Shown piece by piece: positions 18,250-25,534 of a stretch of 49,599 bases of DNA. Each line of letters opens with the position of its first letter. The first letter of the stretch is position 1. The DNA comes from a virus: positions 1 to 49,599 of IMG/VR virus record IMGVR_UViG_3300046674_000334, one strand, 5' to 3'. The notes under the pieces are model-generated. The model was not told the DNA's origin and searched no databases. It saw nothing but the letters and a program-made list of their open reading frames with translations. Position numbers and translations under genes: made by a program.

Positions 18250-18986
18250 TGGCCCGACAACTGAAGCAGCTCCCACCGGATATCACGACGCTGGCCCGCG
18301 AGCTGGCCCAGCTCCGCCGGGAAATCCGGGAGCTCAGAGCGTCTAAGCGCGCCGGGCATACCGCGTTCTCCACGGGCGGGCTGACGCTCACCGACGACGA
18401 CGGCAACACTCTGGCGGAGATGGCCTCCGACTGGGACGACCGCGGCATGGCCGCCATGGCCGTGTACGACACCCGGGACACAGCCGAGTACTACGCCGCC
18501 CTCGCCGCCGGCGACCTGTGCTTCGGCGTGCGCGGGGTCAACCGCACCCAGGATGAGGGCCGGGTGGCGTTCAGCCAGATCGACGAGACCCTGTTCGAGC
18601 TGCTGATCTCCTCGGGCAGCGCCCCTGAGAATTCGCCCGCACTGATCAACATGTACTCCGCGACCGGCCTCGTCACGGCGGACAGCGAGGTCACGGTCAC
18701 AGCTGACGTCATGAACGTGAGCGGGCTGTTCAACGCGGGGAACGTCGCCTACGGGACGATCAACATCACGCCGTCAGCCGCGAACACCCCGACGTCGGTG
18801 AACGTCAGCGGATTCGCCCTGGCGGGGACCACGTTCACGGCCCAGGCCACCCCGGTCACCTCGGTGCCCGGCACGACCGTGCTCGGGGTCGGCGCGGTGA
18901 ACCCGACCGCGACCGACGTCACCCTCTGGCTGACCCGAGCAAATACCACCTCAACCGGCGTGAACTGGATGGTGATCGGACAATGA
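18249..18986 (+). CDS. Minor tail/fibre protein with N-terminal coiled coil
   Basis: A 245-residue protein. Residues 10-35 (ITTLARELAQLRREIRELRA) form a trimeric-type coiled coil, followed by a Gly/Asp segment and a beta C-terminus rich in Thr and Val with a final NWMVIGQ. This layout fits a homotrimeric tail fibre or tip appendage. The start overlaps the previous stop as TGATG. Confidence 0.6.
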   Translation: MARQLKQLPPDITTLARELAQLRREIRELRASKRAGHTAFSTGGLTLTDDDGNTLAEMASDWDDRGMAAMAVYDTRDTAEYYAALAAGDLCFGVRGVNRTQDEGRVAFSQIDETLFELLISSGSAPENSPALINMYSATGLVTADSEVTVTADVMNVSGLFNAGNVAYGTINITPSAANTPTSVNVSGFALAGTTFTAQATPVTSVPGTTVLGVGAVNPTATDVTLWLTRANTTSTGVNWMVIGQ

Positions 18987-19213
18987 CCACGGAACCCGAG
19001 CCGGACCCGGACCCGCCCGTCTTCCAGCCGTACCTGTACTACAAGGTCACGGCACGGGACGACACCGAGACCTGCGTGAACTACCTCAAGATCTACGAGA
19101 TCGCCCAGTGCTACTCGAACAACGGGATCGTCCGGGTCTTCTGCTCCAAGTGCCGCCACGACATGCGGCTCCTGACCGCCGAGCTCCTCGACCCGCAGCC
19201 TGAAGTCTCCTGA
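18983..19213 (+). CDS. Small Cys-containing protein at the end of the tail operon
   Basis: A 76-residue protein with an acidic, Pro-rich N-terminus (EPEPDPDPPVFQPYLYYK) and a C-terminal FCSKCRHDM. The four Cys residues could bind one metal ion. It overlaps the fibre gene by four bases and is followed by a terminator, making it the last gene of the tail transcription unit. Its role is unknown. Confidence 0.62.
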   Translation: MTTEPEPDPDPPVFQPYLYYKVTARDDTETCVNYLKIYEIAQCYSNNGIVRVFCSKCRHDMRLLTAELLDPQPEVS

Positions 19214-19231
19214 TCCGCACCACTCATCCTC

Positions 19232-19260
19232 AGCCCCGAGCCCACCGGTCGGGGCTTTTC
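19232..19260 (+). terminator. Intrinsic terminator between tail and lysis genes
   Basis: The stem AGCCCCGA/TCGGGGCT with a nine-base loop is followed by a T-rich run (TTTTC). It ends the tail operon and lies directly before the endolysin ribosome-binding site. Confidence 0.85.
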
Positions 19261-19277
19261 TCATGCCTGGAGGCCTG

Positions 19278-20210
19278 ATGGCCACACCACTGTCCGCCGA
19301 GAGATTCCTGCAAGCGCTCCGCGACGAGGGCCTGGAGGTCATCGAGGTCGGCAACTGGCGCACCCACAACCGCAACAGCAAGGGCCCGTGGGGTCCGGTG
19401 AACGGCGTGATGATCCACCACACCGTGACCAGCGGCACCGCGGCCACCGTGCGGATCTGCCGGGACGGGCACAGTGCCCTCCCCGGACCGCTGTGCCACG
19501 GCGTCATCGCGAAGGACGGCACCGTCCACCTCGTCGGCTACGGGCGCGCGAATCACGCGGGGCTCGGCGATCCGGATGTGCTTGCCGCAGTCGTCGCCGA
19601 ACGCGCCGCGCCCGCTGACAACGAGGCCACCGTGGATGGCAACCGGCATTTCTACGGTTTCGAGTGCGAGAACCTCGGAGACGGCAAGGACCCGTGGCCC
19701 GCCGCGCAGCTGCTCGCCATCGAGAAGGTGGCGGCCGCGATCTGCCGCGCGCACGGCTGGGACCGCCGTTCGGTGATCGGGCACCTGGAGTGGCAGCCCG
19801 GGAAGGTCGACCCGCGCGGCTTCACGATGGCGTCGATGCGCGACCGGGTTGAAAAGCGGCTCGGCACGAAGACCACGCCTGCGCCGCCGAAGCCCGCTCC
19901 GCCGAAGCCCGTCAAGCCGTCCGTCTCGCTGTCCAAGCTGATCGCCGCTGCTCGCTCGAACCCTTCCGCAGCCGGCACCCCGGTCACGTACTCCGGCGTG
20001 AAGACCGTAGAGGCCGCGCTCGTCGACGCCGGGCTGCTCGCGAAGAAGTACAGCGACGGGCACTTCGGCTCCGTCACCGTTCAGGCCTACGCCGCGTGGC
20101 AGCGGTCCAAGGCCGGCGGGGGCTACAAGGGCAAGGCCGCCGACGGCGTCCCCGGCAAGGCCTCCCTCACCAAGCTCGGCGCCCGCCGAGGCTTCACCGT
20201 CACCGACTGA
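19278..20210 (+). CDS. Endolysin (N-acetylmuramoyl-L-alanine amidase, amidase_2 type)
   Basis: A 310-residue lysin that cuts the amide bond between muramic acid and the stem peptide. The catalytic domain (about 15-190) shows GVMIHHTV (zinc His near 47-48), a central NHAGLGD and GHLEWQPGKVDP with H169, K176 and D178. A Pro/Lys linker (about 197-212) leads to a C-terminal wall-binding domain ending GVPGKASLTKLGARRG. ATG 19278 is chosen because GGAGG at 19269-19273 precedes it; ATG 19263 has no such site and abuts the terminator. No signal peptide, so release needs the holin. Confidence 0.92.
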   Translation: MATPLSAERFLQALRDEGLEVIEVGNWRTHNRNSKGPWGPVNGVMIHHTVTSGTAATVRICRDGHSALPGPLCHGVIAKDGTVHLVGYGRANHAGLGDPDVLAAVVAERAAPADNEATVDGNRHFYGFECENLGDGKDPWPAAQLLAIEKVAAAICRAHGWDRRSVIGHLEWQPGKVDPRGFTMASMRDRVEKRLGTKTTPAPPKPAPPKPVKPSVSLSKLIAAARSNPSAAGTPVTYSGVKTVEAALVDAGLLAKKYSDGHFGSVTVQAYAAWQRSKAGGGYKGKAADGVPGKASLTKLGARRGFTVTD

Positions 20211-20231
20211 CCTCACAGAAACGGACTACCC

Positions 20232-20579
20232 ATGAAGATCTTCGGCAGAGAGCCCGCTCTCATCATCGCCAGCATCTCCGGCGCCCTGTCGCTGCTCGTC
20301 AGCTTCAACTTCGGCCTGAGTGGCGAGCAGGCTGGCGCGATCGTCGCCGTCGTGTCCGCCGTGTTCGCCGCAGCCACCGCAGCCATCACCCGGCCGATCG
20401 CCCCGTCCGCGTTCACCGGCCTCGTCGCTGCGGCGGTCGCACTGCTCGCCGCCTACGGGCTCGAGGTCTCGGCCGAGACCGTCGGCGGCCTGAACGCCCT
20501 GGTCCTCGCCGTGCTCGCCCTCGTGACCCGAGGCCAGGTGTCCCCGGCTGCGAAGCCTGCTCGCCCGACGGGCGTCTGA
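20232..20579 (+). CDS. Holin
   Basis: A 115-residue hydrophobic protein after the endolysin. Two to three membrane segments are visible (about 8-27, 33-52 and 58-90), with a short charged N-terminus and a Pro/Ala/Lys cytoplasmic tail. Its size, topology and place define it as the likely holin, forming holes that let the amidase reach the wall. The class is not decided. Confidence 0.8.
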   Translation: MKIFGREPALIIASISGALSLLVSFNFGLSGEQAGAIVAVVSAVFAAATAAITRPIAPSAFTGLVAAAVALLAAYGLEVSAETVGGLNALVLAVLALVTRGQVSPAAKPARPTGV

Positions 20580-20605
20580 CCAACCTCGCACCAGGAGGCA
20601 TGCAC

Positions 20606-20938
20606 GTGGACGCTGCGACGCTCGGCGCGGTCGGTGTCATCATCGTCGGGCTCGCAACGGCCGCGGGCGCTTGGATCGGGAAGCGCGGGGAGAACCGCGT
20701 GTCGCAGTCCGGTGCCGTCCTCGGCGGGTACTCGTCGCTCGTCGACAACTTGCAGGAAGAGCGGGACAAGGCGCAGCAGCATCTCGCCGAGAACGAGGTA
20801 CGTCTCGCCGCGGCCTACGCCGAACTCGCTGGTGAGCGTGCAGGAAAAGCCGAGCTGCTTACGCAGATCACCGAGCTGACTACCGAGAACGCCCGGCTGC
20901 ACGCCCGCATTTCCGAGCTTGGAGGGACCCCGCTGTGA
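20606..20938 (+). CDS. Membrane-anchored coiled-coil lysis-cassette protein
   Basis: A 110-residue protein with one N-terminal membrane helix (about 5-25) and a long coiled coil (VDNLQEERDKAQQHLAENEV onward). GTG 20606 lies 7 bases after AGGAGG; ATG 20600 is too close to that site. Similar proteins accompany holins in actinophages, perhaps as a second holin or a spanin-like connector. The coiled-coil length suits spanning the periplasmic-type space, but the role is inferred from context. Confidence 0.65.
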   Translation: MDAATLGAVGVIIVGLATAAGAWIGKRGENRVSQSGAVLGGYSSLVDNLQEERDKAQQHLAENEVRLAAAYAELAGERAGKAELLTQITELTTENARLHARISELGGTPL

Positions 20939-21627
20939 CGCACCGCAGTCCGAATGTTCTCGCGCGCCGGTGGCGATCGTTCGCGCTTGCCGCTGTTCTG
21001 CTGGTGCTGTCCGGCGCTGTTCTCCTTGTGTGGATCCGCATTGAAGCTGAAGCTCAGCGCACCCAGCAGGTAGCGGCGGAGGCAGACCGTAGAGGTGACG
21101 CGGTGAGCACTCTGGCCGGGGACGTGCGGACCCTGCGCGCACAGATCCAGGCCGAGGGAGGAACCCCGGCGGCGCCTGATCCGTCGCGGGCTGTCGAAAA
21201 CCTGCCCGACCGAGCCGCGGTGCCCGTGCCCATCCCCGGTCCGCCCGGACCGCAGGGCCCCAAGGGCGACACAGGGGATGTCGGTCCTACGGCCACCCCG
21301 TCGCCAGGCCCGTCGGGTGCAGCCGGCCGCGCAGGCACTGACTCAACCGTGCCTGGTCCCGTTGGCCCGCAGGGTGAGCAGGGTCCTGCTGGTCCGCCAG
21401 GAGCGGACGGCAAGGACGGTGTGGACGGCAACGACGGCGCCGACGGCAAGGACGGCCAGACGTGTCCGGACGGATACTCTCTCCAGGCCCCGTCGGATGA
21501 TCCGGATGCCCTGGTGTGCCGCCGTGATGGCGCTGAGCCTCCATCATCATCGTCCGGCGCCCGTAAAGGCCTCCTCGGTCTCGGCGCCCTCACAGCAACT
21601 GCGATGTACAGGAGACTCGATGTCTGA
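20935..21627 (+). CDS. Membrane-anchored collagen-like protein
   Basis: A 230-residue protein with a signal-anchor helix (about 16-34), a short coiled coil (about 40-72), then Gly-X-Y repeats at 102-118 and 141-175 (for example GPPGPQGPKGDTGDVGP and GPAGPPGADGKDG), flanked by Pro-rich linkers. Cys 177 and Cys 195 lie just after the repeat and may lock a trimer. Collagen-like stretches in phages often form rigid trimers on tails or envelopes; here, with a membrane anchor and in the lysis cluster, display on the cell surface is possible. It overlaps its neighbours on both sides. Confidence 0.7.
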   Translation: MTHRSPNVLARRWRSFALAAVLLVLSGAVLLVWIRIEAEAQRTQQVAAEADRRGDAVSTLAGDVRTLRAQIQAEGGTPAAPDPSRAVENLPDRAAVPVPIPGPPGPQGPKGDTGDVGPTATPSPGPSGAAGRAGTDSTVPGPVGPQGEQGPAGPPGADGKDGVDGNDGADGKDGQTCPDGYSLQAPSDDPDALVCRRDGAEPPSSSSGARKGLLGLGALTATAMYRRLDV

Positions 21628-21751
21628 TGCCCCGCCCCGTCATGTGGACCCGCACACGGGTGACACCGTTCCCCGGCCGCCGGCACCGCAGTACGCAGGG
21701 CTGTTCGTCGCACCGCCAGCCCTGCCGCCGCTGGACGACGAACCAGAGTGA
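21620..21751 (+). CDS. Short Pro-rich hypothetical protein
   Basis: A 43-residue protein with a GGAGA four bases before its ATG, overlapping the end of the collagen-like gene by 8 bases. It is Pro-rich (PPRHVDPHTGDTVPRPPAP) and ends in acidic residues. It is last in the late operon, just before a strong terminator. Its only support is the ribosome site, overlap and position. Confidence 0.45.
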   Translation: MSDAPPRHVDPHTGDTVPRPPAPQYAGLFVAPPALPPLDDEPE

Positions 21752-22074
21752 CGAACGCCCCCGCTGCCCTTCTGGGCGGCGGGGGCGTCTTCGTGTTTGG
21801 AGTCAGACCGGGGCAGGTCCGCTCCGGTGAAGCCGATCCCACCTTCGCCGCCGGGGCCAGTGGCGACGATGGAAGCCTCCTTGCCGTCGGGCATGCGCAA
21901 CAGAACCGCCTTCGCGTTCAGTACGTCCCAGGCAAGGCTGTCGTCGTCAGACCCGATAGCTCCGTGCCACTGCTTGAGGCCGGGCCCGTCGGCGTACACG
22001 GTGAAGCGCGCGTACACGGGCTTCTCCACGCCATCGATCACAACCTGAGCTTCGCTCTCGTATCGCTTCGCCAT
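21640..22074 (-). CDS. Small Streptomyces-type hypothetical protein with read-through extension
   Basis: A 144-residue leftward protein. The first 90 residues (MAKRYESEAQVVIDG; TVYADGPGLKQWHG; LLRMPDGKEASIV) look like a conserved small beta protein seen in Streptomyces. After about residue 92 the text becomes Ser/Gly-rich and low in complexity because the frame runs through the terminator stem and antisense to the 43-residue late gene. The ancestral stop was probably lost or lies elsewhere. No ribosome site is evident. Function unknown. Confidence 0.55.
   Translation of the reverse strand: MAKRYESEAQVVIDGVEKPVYARFTVYADGPGLKQWHGAIGSDDDSLAWDVLNAKAVLLRMPDGKEASIVATGPGGEGGIGFTGADLPRSDSKHEDAPAAQKGSGGVRHSGSSSSGGRAGGATNSPAYCGAGGRGTVSPVCGST
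21757..21786. terminator. Bidirectional terminator ending the late operon
   Basis: A 13-base-pair stem with one G-U pair (GCCCCCGCTGCCC against GGGCGGCGGGGGC) closes on TTCT. It lies just after the last late gene and inside the reading frame of the leftward gene 21640-22074, so it could end transcripts from both sides. Confidence 0.8.
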
Positions 22075-22154
22075 GCGGCCAGTGTGCACCCGATCACTGA
22101 CAGCGGAGCCGTACAAGCCTGACAAGCCCACCCCTACCGAAGGTTGATGTCCTC

Positions 22155-22184
22155 CTGACACAGGCCAACTCCATGGTTGATAAT
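22155..22184 (+). promoter_or_regulatory. Promoter candidate with inverted repeat upstream of DUF4031 gene
   Basis: CTGACA (22155-22160) and GATAAT (22179-22184) are spaced by 18 bases and point to gene 22220. The -10 region lies in a partial inverted repeat, TTGATAA with TTATCCAA, that could serve as an operator. The segment is markedly richer in A and T than its surroundings. Confidence 0.55.
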
Positions 22185-22219
22185 GACAGTTATCCAATAC
22201 TTCACCATGGGGAGACGGT

Positions 22220-22642
22220 ATGGCCGTGTACGTGGATGAGACCAAGGACTGGACCTTCATTGCGAAGGCGCGGGGGCTCCGGCACACGCACTGGTGTCAC
22301 CTCACCGCCGACACCGAGGATGAGTTGCACGCCTTCGCCGCCAAGCTCGGACTGCGCAGATCTTGGTTCCAGAAGAAGTCTGACCAGGACTACCGCTGGC
22401 ACTACGACATCGTGCCGTCGAAGCGCGCCCAGGCTGTCCGCATGGGGGCTCAGGAGGTTGATCGCCGCTTTGTGGGCCAGCTGATGATCCGCCGCCGGGA
22501 AGAGCGCGACGGCGTCGAACCCGGCGCCGAGGTTGGACCGCGTTGCGGTAACAACCCGAACGTCCGCCTCAGTGCGGGCGACCAGCAGGCCGTCGACGAG
22601 TTCAAGGCATACCTGCGCCAGCGGAAGCAGGGCGCCGCGTGA
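22220..22642 (+). CDS. DUF4031-family protein
   Basis: A 140-residue protein. Its first 80 residues fit the DUF4031 pattern: MAVYVDE, HCHLTADTEDELHAFAAKLGL (as WCHLTADTEDELHAFA), RRSWFQ, then HYDIVPSKR and a final GA motif. Members are found across actinobacteria with no settled role. A variable tail (about 90-140) follows. A GGGGAGA ribosome site is present, and it overlaps the recombinase gene by four bases, so the two are co-translated. Confidence 0.72.
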   Translation: MAVYVDETKDWTFIAKARGLRHTHWCHLTADTEDELHAFAAKLGLRRSWFQKKSDQDYRWHYDIVPSKRAQAVRMGAQEVDRRFVGQLMIRRREERDGVEPGAEVGPRCGNNPNVRLSAGDQQAVDEFKAYLRQRKQGAA

Positions 22643-23673
22643 CTGCTCTCGCTCCGCGCCCGTCAGCAGAGCTGTCGACCGACCGGCACGACCCCCGTGA
22701 CGACTGGCCCGACGAAGCCCGCGCCCTCGCCGACCACCTCGCTGGCATCTACGGCGACCGAGACCCGCTACCCACCATCGCCGGAGGATGGATCGCCCGC
22801 CAGAAGTCCCGCCACACCAGGCGGGCCTACGCCCGAACCTTCCGGAGCTGGGAGGAGTACGCGCGCTCCACCACCATCCACCCGCTCCAGGCAAAGCTGC
22901 CGCTCGCCGACGCCTACGCCAAGCACCTCGCCAAGACCCCCACCCGGCTTGGCAAGCCGCCGTCCGAAGCGTCCCAGGCGCAGGCACTCGCCGCCGCCGG
23001 ATCCTTCTACACCTACGCCGCCCGACTCCAGGCCGTCGACGCCGACCCCTTCGCGGCCGTCAACCGGCCCTACGTCGACCCCGACTACTCGCCGACCGAG
23101 GGCATGACCGAGGAGGAGACGACGCGCCTCATCGAGACCGCGCGTGACTGGGCGCCCCGCTCCTACGCCCTCGTCATGCTGCTGTACCTCACCGGCGCCC
23201 GCGTCGACGAACTCCTCTCCCTCGACGCCGAACAGCTCGGCTACGACCGCGGGCACCGCACGCTGCCCCTCACGCAGAAGGGCGGGAAGAAGCGGCCAGC
23301 CCCCGTGCCGCCGCTCGCCCTCGACGCGCTCCTCGCCTACCTCGGCGACCGCACCGACGGCCCGCTGTTCGCCACCGACTCCGGCCGCCGCTGGACGCAG
23401 CCCGAAGTGTGGAAGCACCTTCGCGTCCTCGCCCGGCGCGCTGGCCTACCGCAGGCCGCCACCATCAAGCCGCACACGCTGCGGCACCAGTTCATCACCG
23501 ACAACCTCGCCAACGGCGTCCCGCTCCAAGACGTCCAAGACGCCGTCTCCCACTCCGACCCGCGCACCACCCAGCGCTACAACCGGCGGCGGCGCCAGCT
23601 CGACAACCACCCCGCCTACGCCCTCGCAGCCAAGCTCGCCAAGAGGCTCCAGCCCGAAGGAGAAACCGAATGA
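22639..23673 (+). CDS. Tyrosine recombinase (XerC/D-like), first of two
   Basis: A 344-residue recombinase with an N-terminal SAM-like core-binding domain (about 55-140) and a complete catalytic domain: R188 in LTGARVDEL, a Lys in TQKGGKKRP, H279 and R282 in PHTLRH, H305 in SHSDP and nucleophile Y314 in TTQRY. It should cut and rejoin DNA by a 3'-phosphotyrosine. GTG overlaps the DUF4031 stop. Its form is nearer to host Xer proteins than to the typical integrase at 26794-28185. It might resolve multimers, act as a second integrase or serve a passenger element. Confidence 0.9.
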   Translation: MTALAPRPSAELSTDRHDPRDDWPDEARALADHLAGIYGDRDPLPTIAGGWIARQKSRHTRRAYARTFRSWEEYARSTTIHPLQAKLPLADAYAKHLAKTPTRLGKPPSEASQAQALAAAGSFYTYAARLQAVDADPFAAVNRPYVDPDYSPTEGMTEEETTRLIETARDWAPRSYALVMLLYLTGARVDELLSLDAEQLGYDRGHRTLPLTQKGGKKRPAPVPPLALDALLAYLGDRTDGPLFATDSGRRWTQPEVWKHLRVLARRAGLPQAATIKPHTLRHQFITDNLANGVPLQDVQDAVSHSDPRTTQRYNRRRRQLDNHPAYALAAKLAKRLQPEGETE

Positions 23674-23858
23674 CGTCGGTGTTCATCACCAAGCGCGGGG
23701 ACCGTTACCACTCGCGGGAGGACTGTGGCTCGGTCATCGGCGCCCAAAGAACTGCGGTGACGATGGGATGGACCGTGCACCCGGTCGAAGAGGTGAACCT
23801 GACCGAAGCCGAGGAGCGCGGGAAGGGCAAGCCCTGCCCTCTATGCGCGGCCAGCTAG
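23670..23858 (+). CDS. Small zinc-binding protein (Ada-like YH...C / PC..C motif)
   Basis: A 62-residue protein containing YHSREDC near residue 13 and a terminal KPCPLC, with a helix between. This arrangement is that of the small metal-binding modules often fused to nucleases (Ada-type Zn-binding domain). It starts within the recombinase stop codon and has AAGGAG upstream. It is co-transcribed with the recombinase; its job could be DNA binding. Confidence 0.6.
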   Translation: MTSVFITKRGDRYHSREDCGSVIGAQRTAVTMGWTVHPVEEVNLTEAEERGKGKPCPLCAAS

Positions 23859-23876
23859 GGCGCGAGGGGCAGCCGC

Positions 23877-24209
23877 TCACAGCACCCCGAGCTCGGTGTC
23901 CGGCCGGCAGTGGATGCAGGCCCGGATCCCGTCGGCGAGGGCGGCGAGGGCCTGCTCGCGGGTGATGGCCCGCTGCCGTTTCCCAGCCATCCGGCACCCG
24001 CCGACGTGCACCTCTACGGGCGGCCGGCCGACGCCAATGCCGAGCTCGACAACCCAGTCCGGGGTCGGCGGCCGCCGCTCCTCGCCCTGCCGCTTCTCCC
24101 GCTCCTGCTGCTCGGCCGCCGCGATAGCTTCGTCGATGCGAGCCACCCACATCGCGTACCAGGTCCTCAGGGTGCGGAGGCGCGGCAGGTCGGGTGGGAG
24201 GTCGTACAT
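23877..24209 (-). CDS. DUF6233-like protein
   Basis: A 110-residue leftward protein recognised by PPDLPRLRTLRTWYAMWVA near its start, DWVVELGIGVGRPPVEVHVG in the middle and ACIHCRPDTELG at the end. This is the pattern of DUF6233 proteins, common in Streptomyces chromosomes and plasmids. It lies convergent to the recombinase operon. The role is unknown. Confidence 0.72.
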   Translation of the reverse strand: MYDLPPDLPRLRTLRTWYAMWVARIDEAIAAAEQQEREKRQGEERRPPTPDWVVELGIGVGRPPVEVHVGGCRMAGKRQRAITREQALAALADGIRACIHCRPDTELGVL

Positions 24210-24273
24210 GCGTTCGAGTCTACTCGTGGCAGCATGAACCCACCGCGACGGACGCCGACGAGAGGGGACCCGC

Positions 24274-24594
24274 ATGACCGATGCTGACCTGCTGCGATCC
24301 CTGGGCGTCGACCCGGCGCAGCTGGACCCTGCCCCGCCATGGACGCCGCGCGTCGGAGCTGAGCGACTCGACGGCAGGCATCCGTGCGCGCGCTGCGGTG
24401 AGCCTGCGAGAGCAACCGTGGGCGTCGATACACCCGACCATGGCCGCCGCTGGCTGGACCGCTGCATGCCGTGCCTCATCGCCACCACCCCGCGCGGCGG
24501 CCCCCGCGGACCACTCGCGGACACTGTGGCCGTTCTGCGGGATGCAGCTCGCGAGGCTGGGGTCGCCCTGAGCATCGTGACCGACGAGTCGTAG
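24274..24594 (+). CDS. Hypothetical protein with zinc-ribbon motif
   Basis: A 106-residue protein preceded by GAGAGGGG. The centre carries CARCGEPAR and, some 25 residues later, CMPC, a probable zinc ribbon. It lies divergent from the DUF6233-like gene across about 65 bases that should hold both promoters. It resembles Streptomyces hypothetical proteins; no function is known. Confidence 0.65.
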   Translation: MTDADLLRSLGVDPAQLDPAPPWTPRVGAERLDGRHPCARCGEPARATVGVDTPDHGRRWLDRCMPCLIATTPRGGPRGPLADTVAVLRDAAREAGVALSIVTDES

Positions 24595-24603
24595 CCTGCC
24601 GCC

Positions 24604-24807
24604 GTGGACAACCAGCGCTTTCATCTGACCCTGACGGCCGACGGCAGGCCCGTCATGCGCGGCTGGTGGCCCGACCTGAAGACGGCCGAGAAGAAGTTCG
24701 CGGCCTGGGTTGGCGAGCGTGGCAGCAGGGCCGGCACCCGAATCACTCTCACCGACGAAGCGGACGGCGGGCGGGTGCTGAAGTCCTGGCCCGACGAGGG
24801 CCGCTGA
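24604..24807 (+). CDS. Small hypothetical protein
   Basis: A 67-residue GTG-started protein (HLTLTADGRPVMRGWWPDLKT; later GTRITLTDEADGG) with a beta-helix-beta character. It follows the zinc-ribbon gene closely and is likely in the same unit. Ribosome site is weak. Function unknown. Confidence 0.6.
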   Translation: MDNQRFHLTLTADGRPVMRGWWPDLKTAEKKFAAWVGERGSRAGTRITLTDEADGGRVLKSWPDEGR

Positions 24808-24896
24808 TGGCCAGCCGCAGTCCAGCCCGACTGTCATACCGGCCCGCTACCGTGGACTCATCACATTCGCGCCTATGGCTGGGCGCAGCTACGAGA

Positions 24897-24930
24897 CCGC
24901 CCCGCCCGGAACAGCGCCCGGGTGGGGCGG
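24897..24930. terminator. Bidirectional terminator between convergent genes
   Basis: A 13-base-pair stem with one G-U pair (CCGCCCCGCCCGG against CCGGGTGGGGCGG) and an 8-base loop lies between the + gene ending at 24807 and the - gene ending at 24938. No long T-run is seen on either side. Confidence 0.6.
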
Positions 24931-24937
24931 ACGTGCG

Positions 24938-25162
24938 TCAGCTGTCTTCAGGCTGCTGATGGAGTGCGGCCGCCTTCGCTGCCATTTCCAACTCGTACCG
25001 CCCTTGCCCGTCGGCTTCGGCGGTCACCGCGGCCTGGAACGCTGCCGCTGCCTCACGCCACGGCTCCCAGCGGTCTTCGGTGTACGGCTCGCTCAGGGCC
25101 TGCTCCTGCGCGGCCAGAGAAGCACGCGCCAGTTCGATCAGTTCATCACTCGGTTTTGCCAC
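24938..25162 (-). CDS. Small helical hypothetical protein
   Basis: A 74-residue leftward protein starting at a GTG (AKPSDELIELARASLAAQEQ); a TTG at 25192 would add ten residues. It is helical and rich in Ala and Glu, with WEPWREAAAAF in the centre. It ends next to a terminator. No family with known function is recognised; the starts lack a clear ribosome site. Confidence 0.5.
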   Translation of the reverse strand: MAKPSDELIELARASLAAQEQALSEPYTEDRWEPWREAAAAFQAAVTAEADGQGRYELEMAAKAAALHQQPEDS

Positions 25163-25344
25163 GAGCCGGATCGTAAACGGCGGGTCTGACAACGAGCCGC
25201 CAACACCGCTTTCGCACGTCCGGAAGGTCTCTGACCTGCACCGTTCGGGGCGCCCCGAAGCGTTCCATCACTTTGCGGACACCCGCAAAGTGAAAACGCC
25301 TTTCACTTACGCGCTGTCGCGAAAGCGATGACCTCAGCCGGAGG
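25163..25344. other. Inverted-repeat-rich intergenic region
   Basis: This stretch holds a 16-base perfect palindrome TTCGGGGCGCCCCGAA (25244-25259) and a perfect 11-base-pair hairpin TCACTTTGCGG/CCGCAAAGTGA with ACAC loop (25268-25293). A related CTTTCACTT follows at about 25300. No gene is seen. The repeats could be operators, structured RNA ends or scars of recombination. Confidence 0.6.
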
Positions 25345-25440
25345 TCACGGCTGGTCGGCGACGAACGTGCCCTTGCCGCGCACCGTGACGACGAGACCCC
25401 GCTCCCGCAGCATGTTCATCCAGCACACCGTGGCCTGCGC
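25345..25440 (-). pseudogene. GntR-type winged-helix fragment
   Basis: The last 31 codons of a leftward frame read QATVCWMNMLRERG followed by LVVTVRGKGTFVADQP, an excellent match to the end of a GntR-family winged helix (recognition helix and wing). The part upstream (PSVRHWA) may be the start of the motif with residues missing, and no regulator body or proper start precedes it. It looks like the remnant of a repressor gene. It overlaps, antisense, the short + frame at 25412-25534. Confidence 0.5.
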
Positions 25441-25534
25441 CCAGTGCCGCACCGAGGGCATGGACTGCGTCGCCGCCGGCGAGCTTCGGCAGGAGTACCG
25501 GGCGGCGAAGGAGCGGGCGAAGCAGCCTCGATGA
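25412..25534 (+). CDS. Short CxxC protein, possibly a truncated gene
   Basis: A 40-residue frame reading FIQHTVACAQCRTEGMDC then GELRQEYRAAKERAK. The Cys pattern and basic helix look like the end of a small Streptomyces zinc protein. It has no ribosome site at its ATG, and its 5' end lies on the GntR fragment, so it could be a 5'-truncated relic rather than a working gene. Confidence 0.3.
   Translation: MFIQHTVACAQCRTEGMDCVAAGELRQEYRAAKERAKQPR

Noticed and set aside
19263-19277. Earlier ATG for the endolysin
   Set aside because: It touches the T-run of the terminator and has no ribosome site, while GGAGG precedes ATG 19278.
24807-24959. A 50-codon + frame starting in the stop of gene 24604
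   Set aside because: It runs through the terminator stem into the antisense of the - gene at 24938 and has no conserved text; the overlap alone is not enough.
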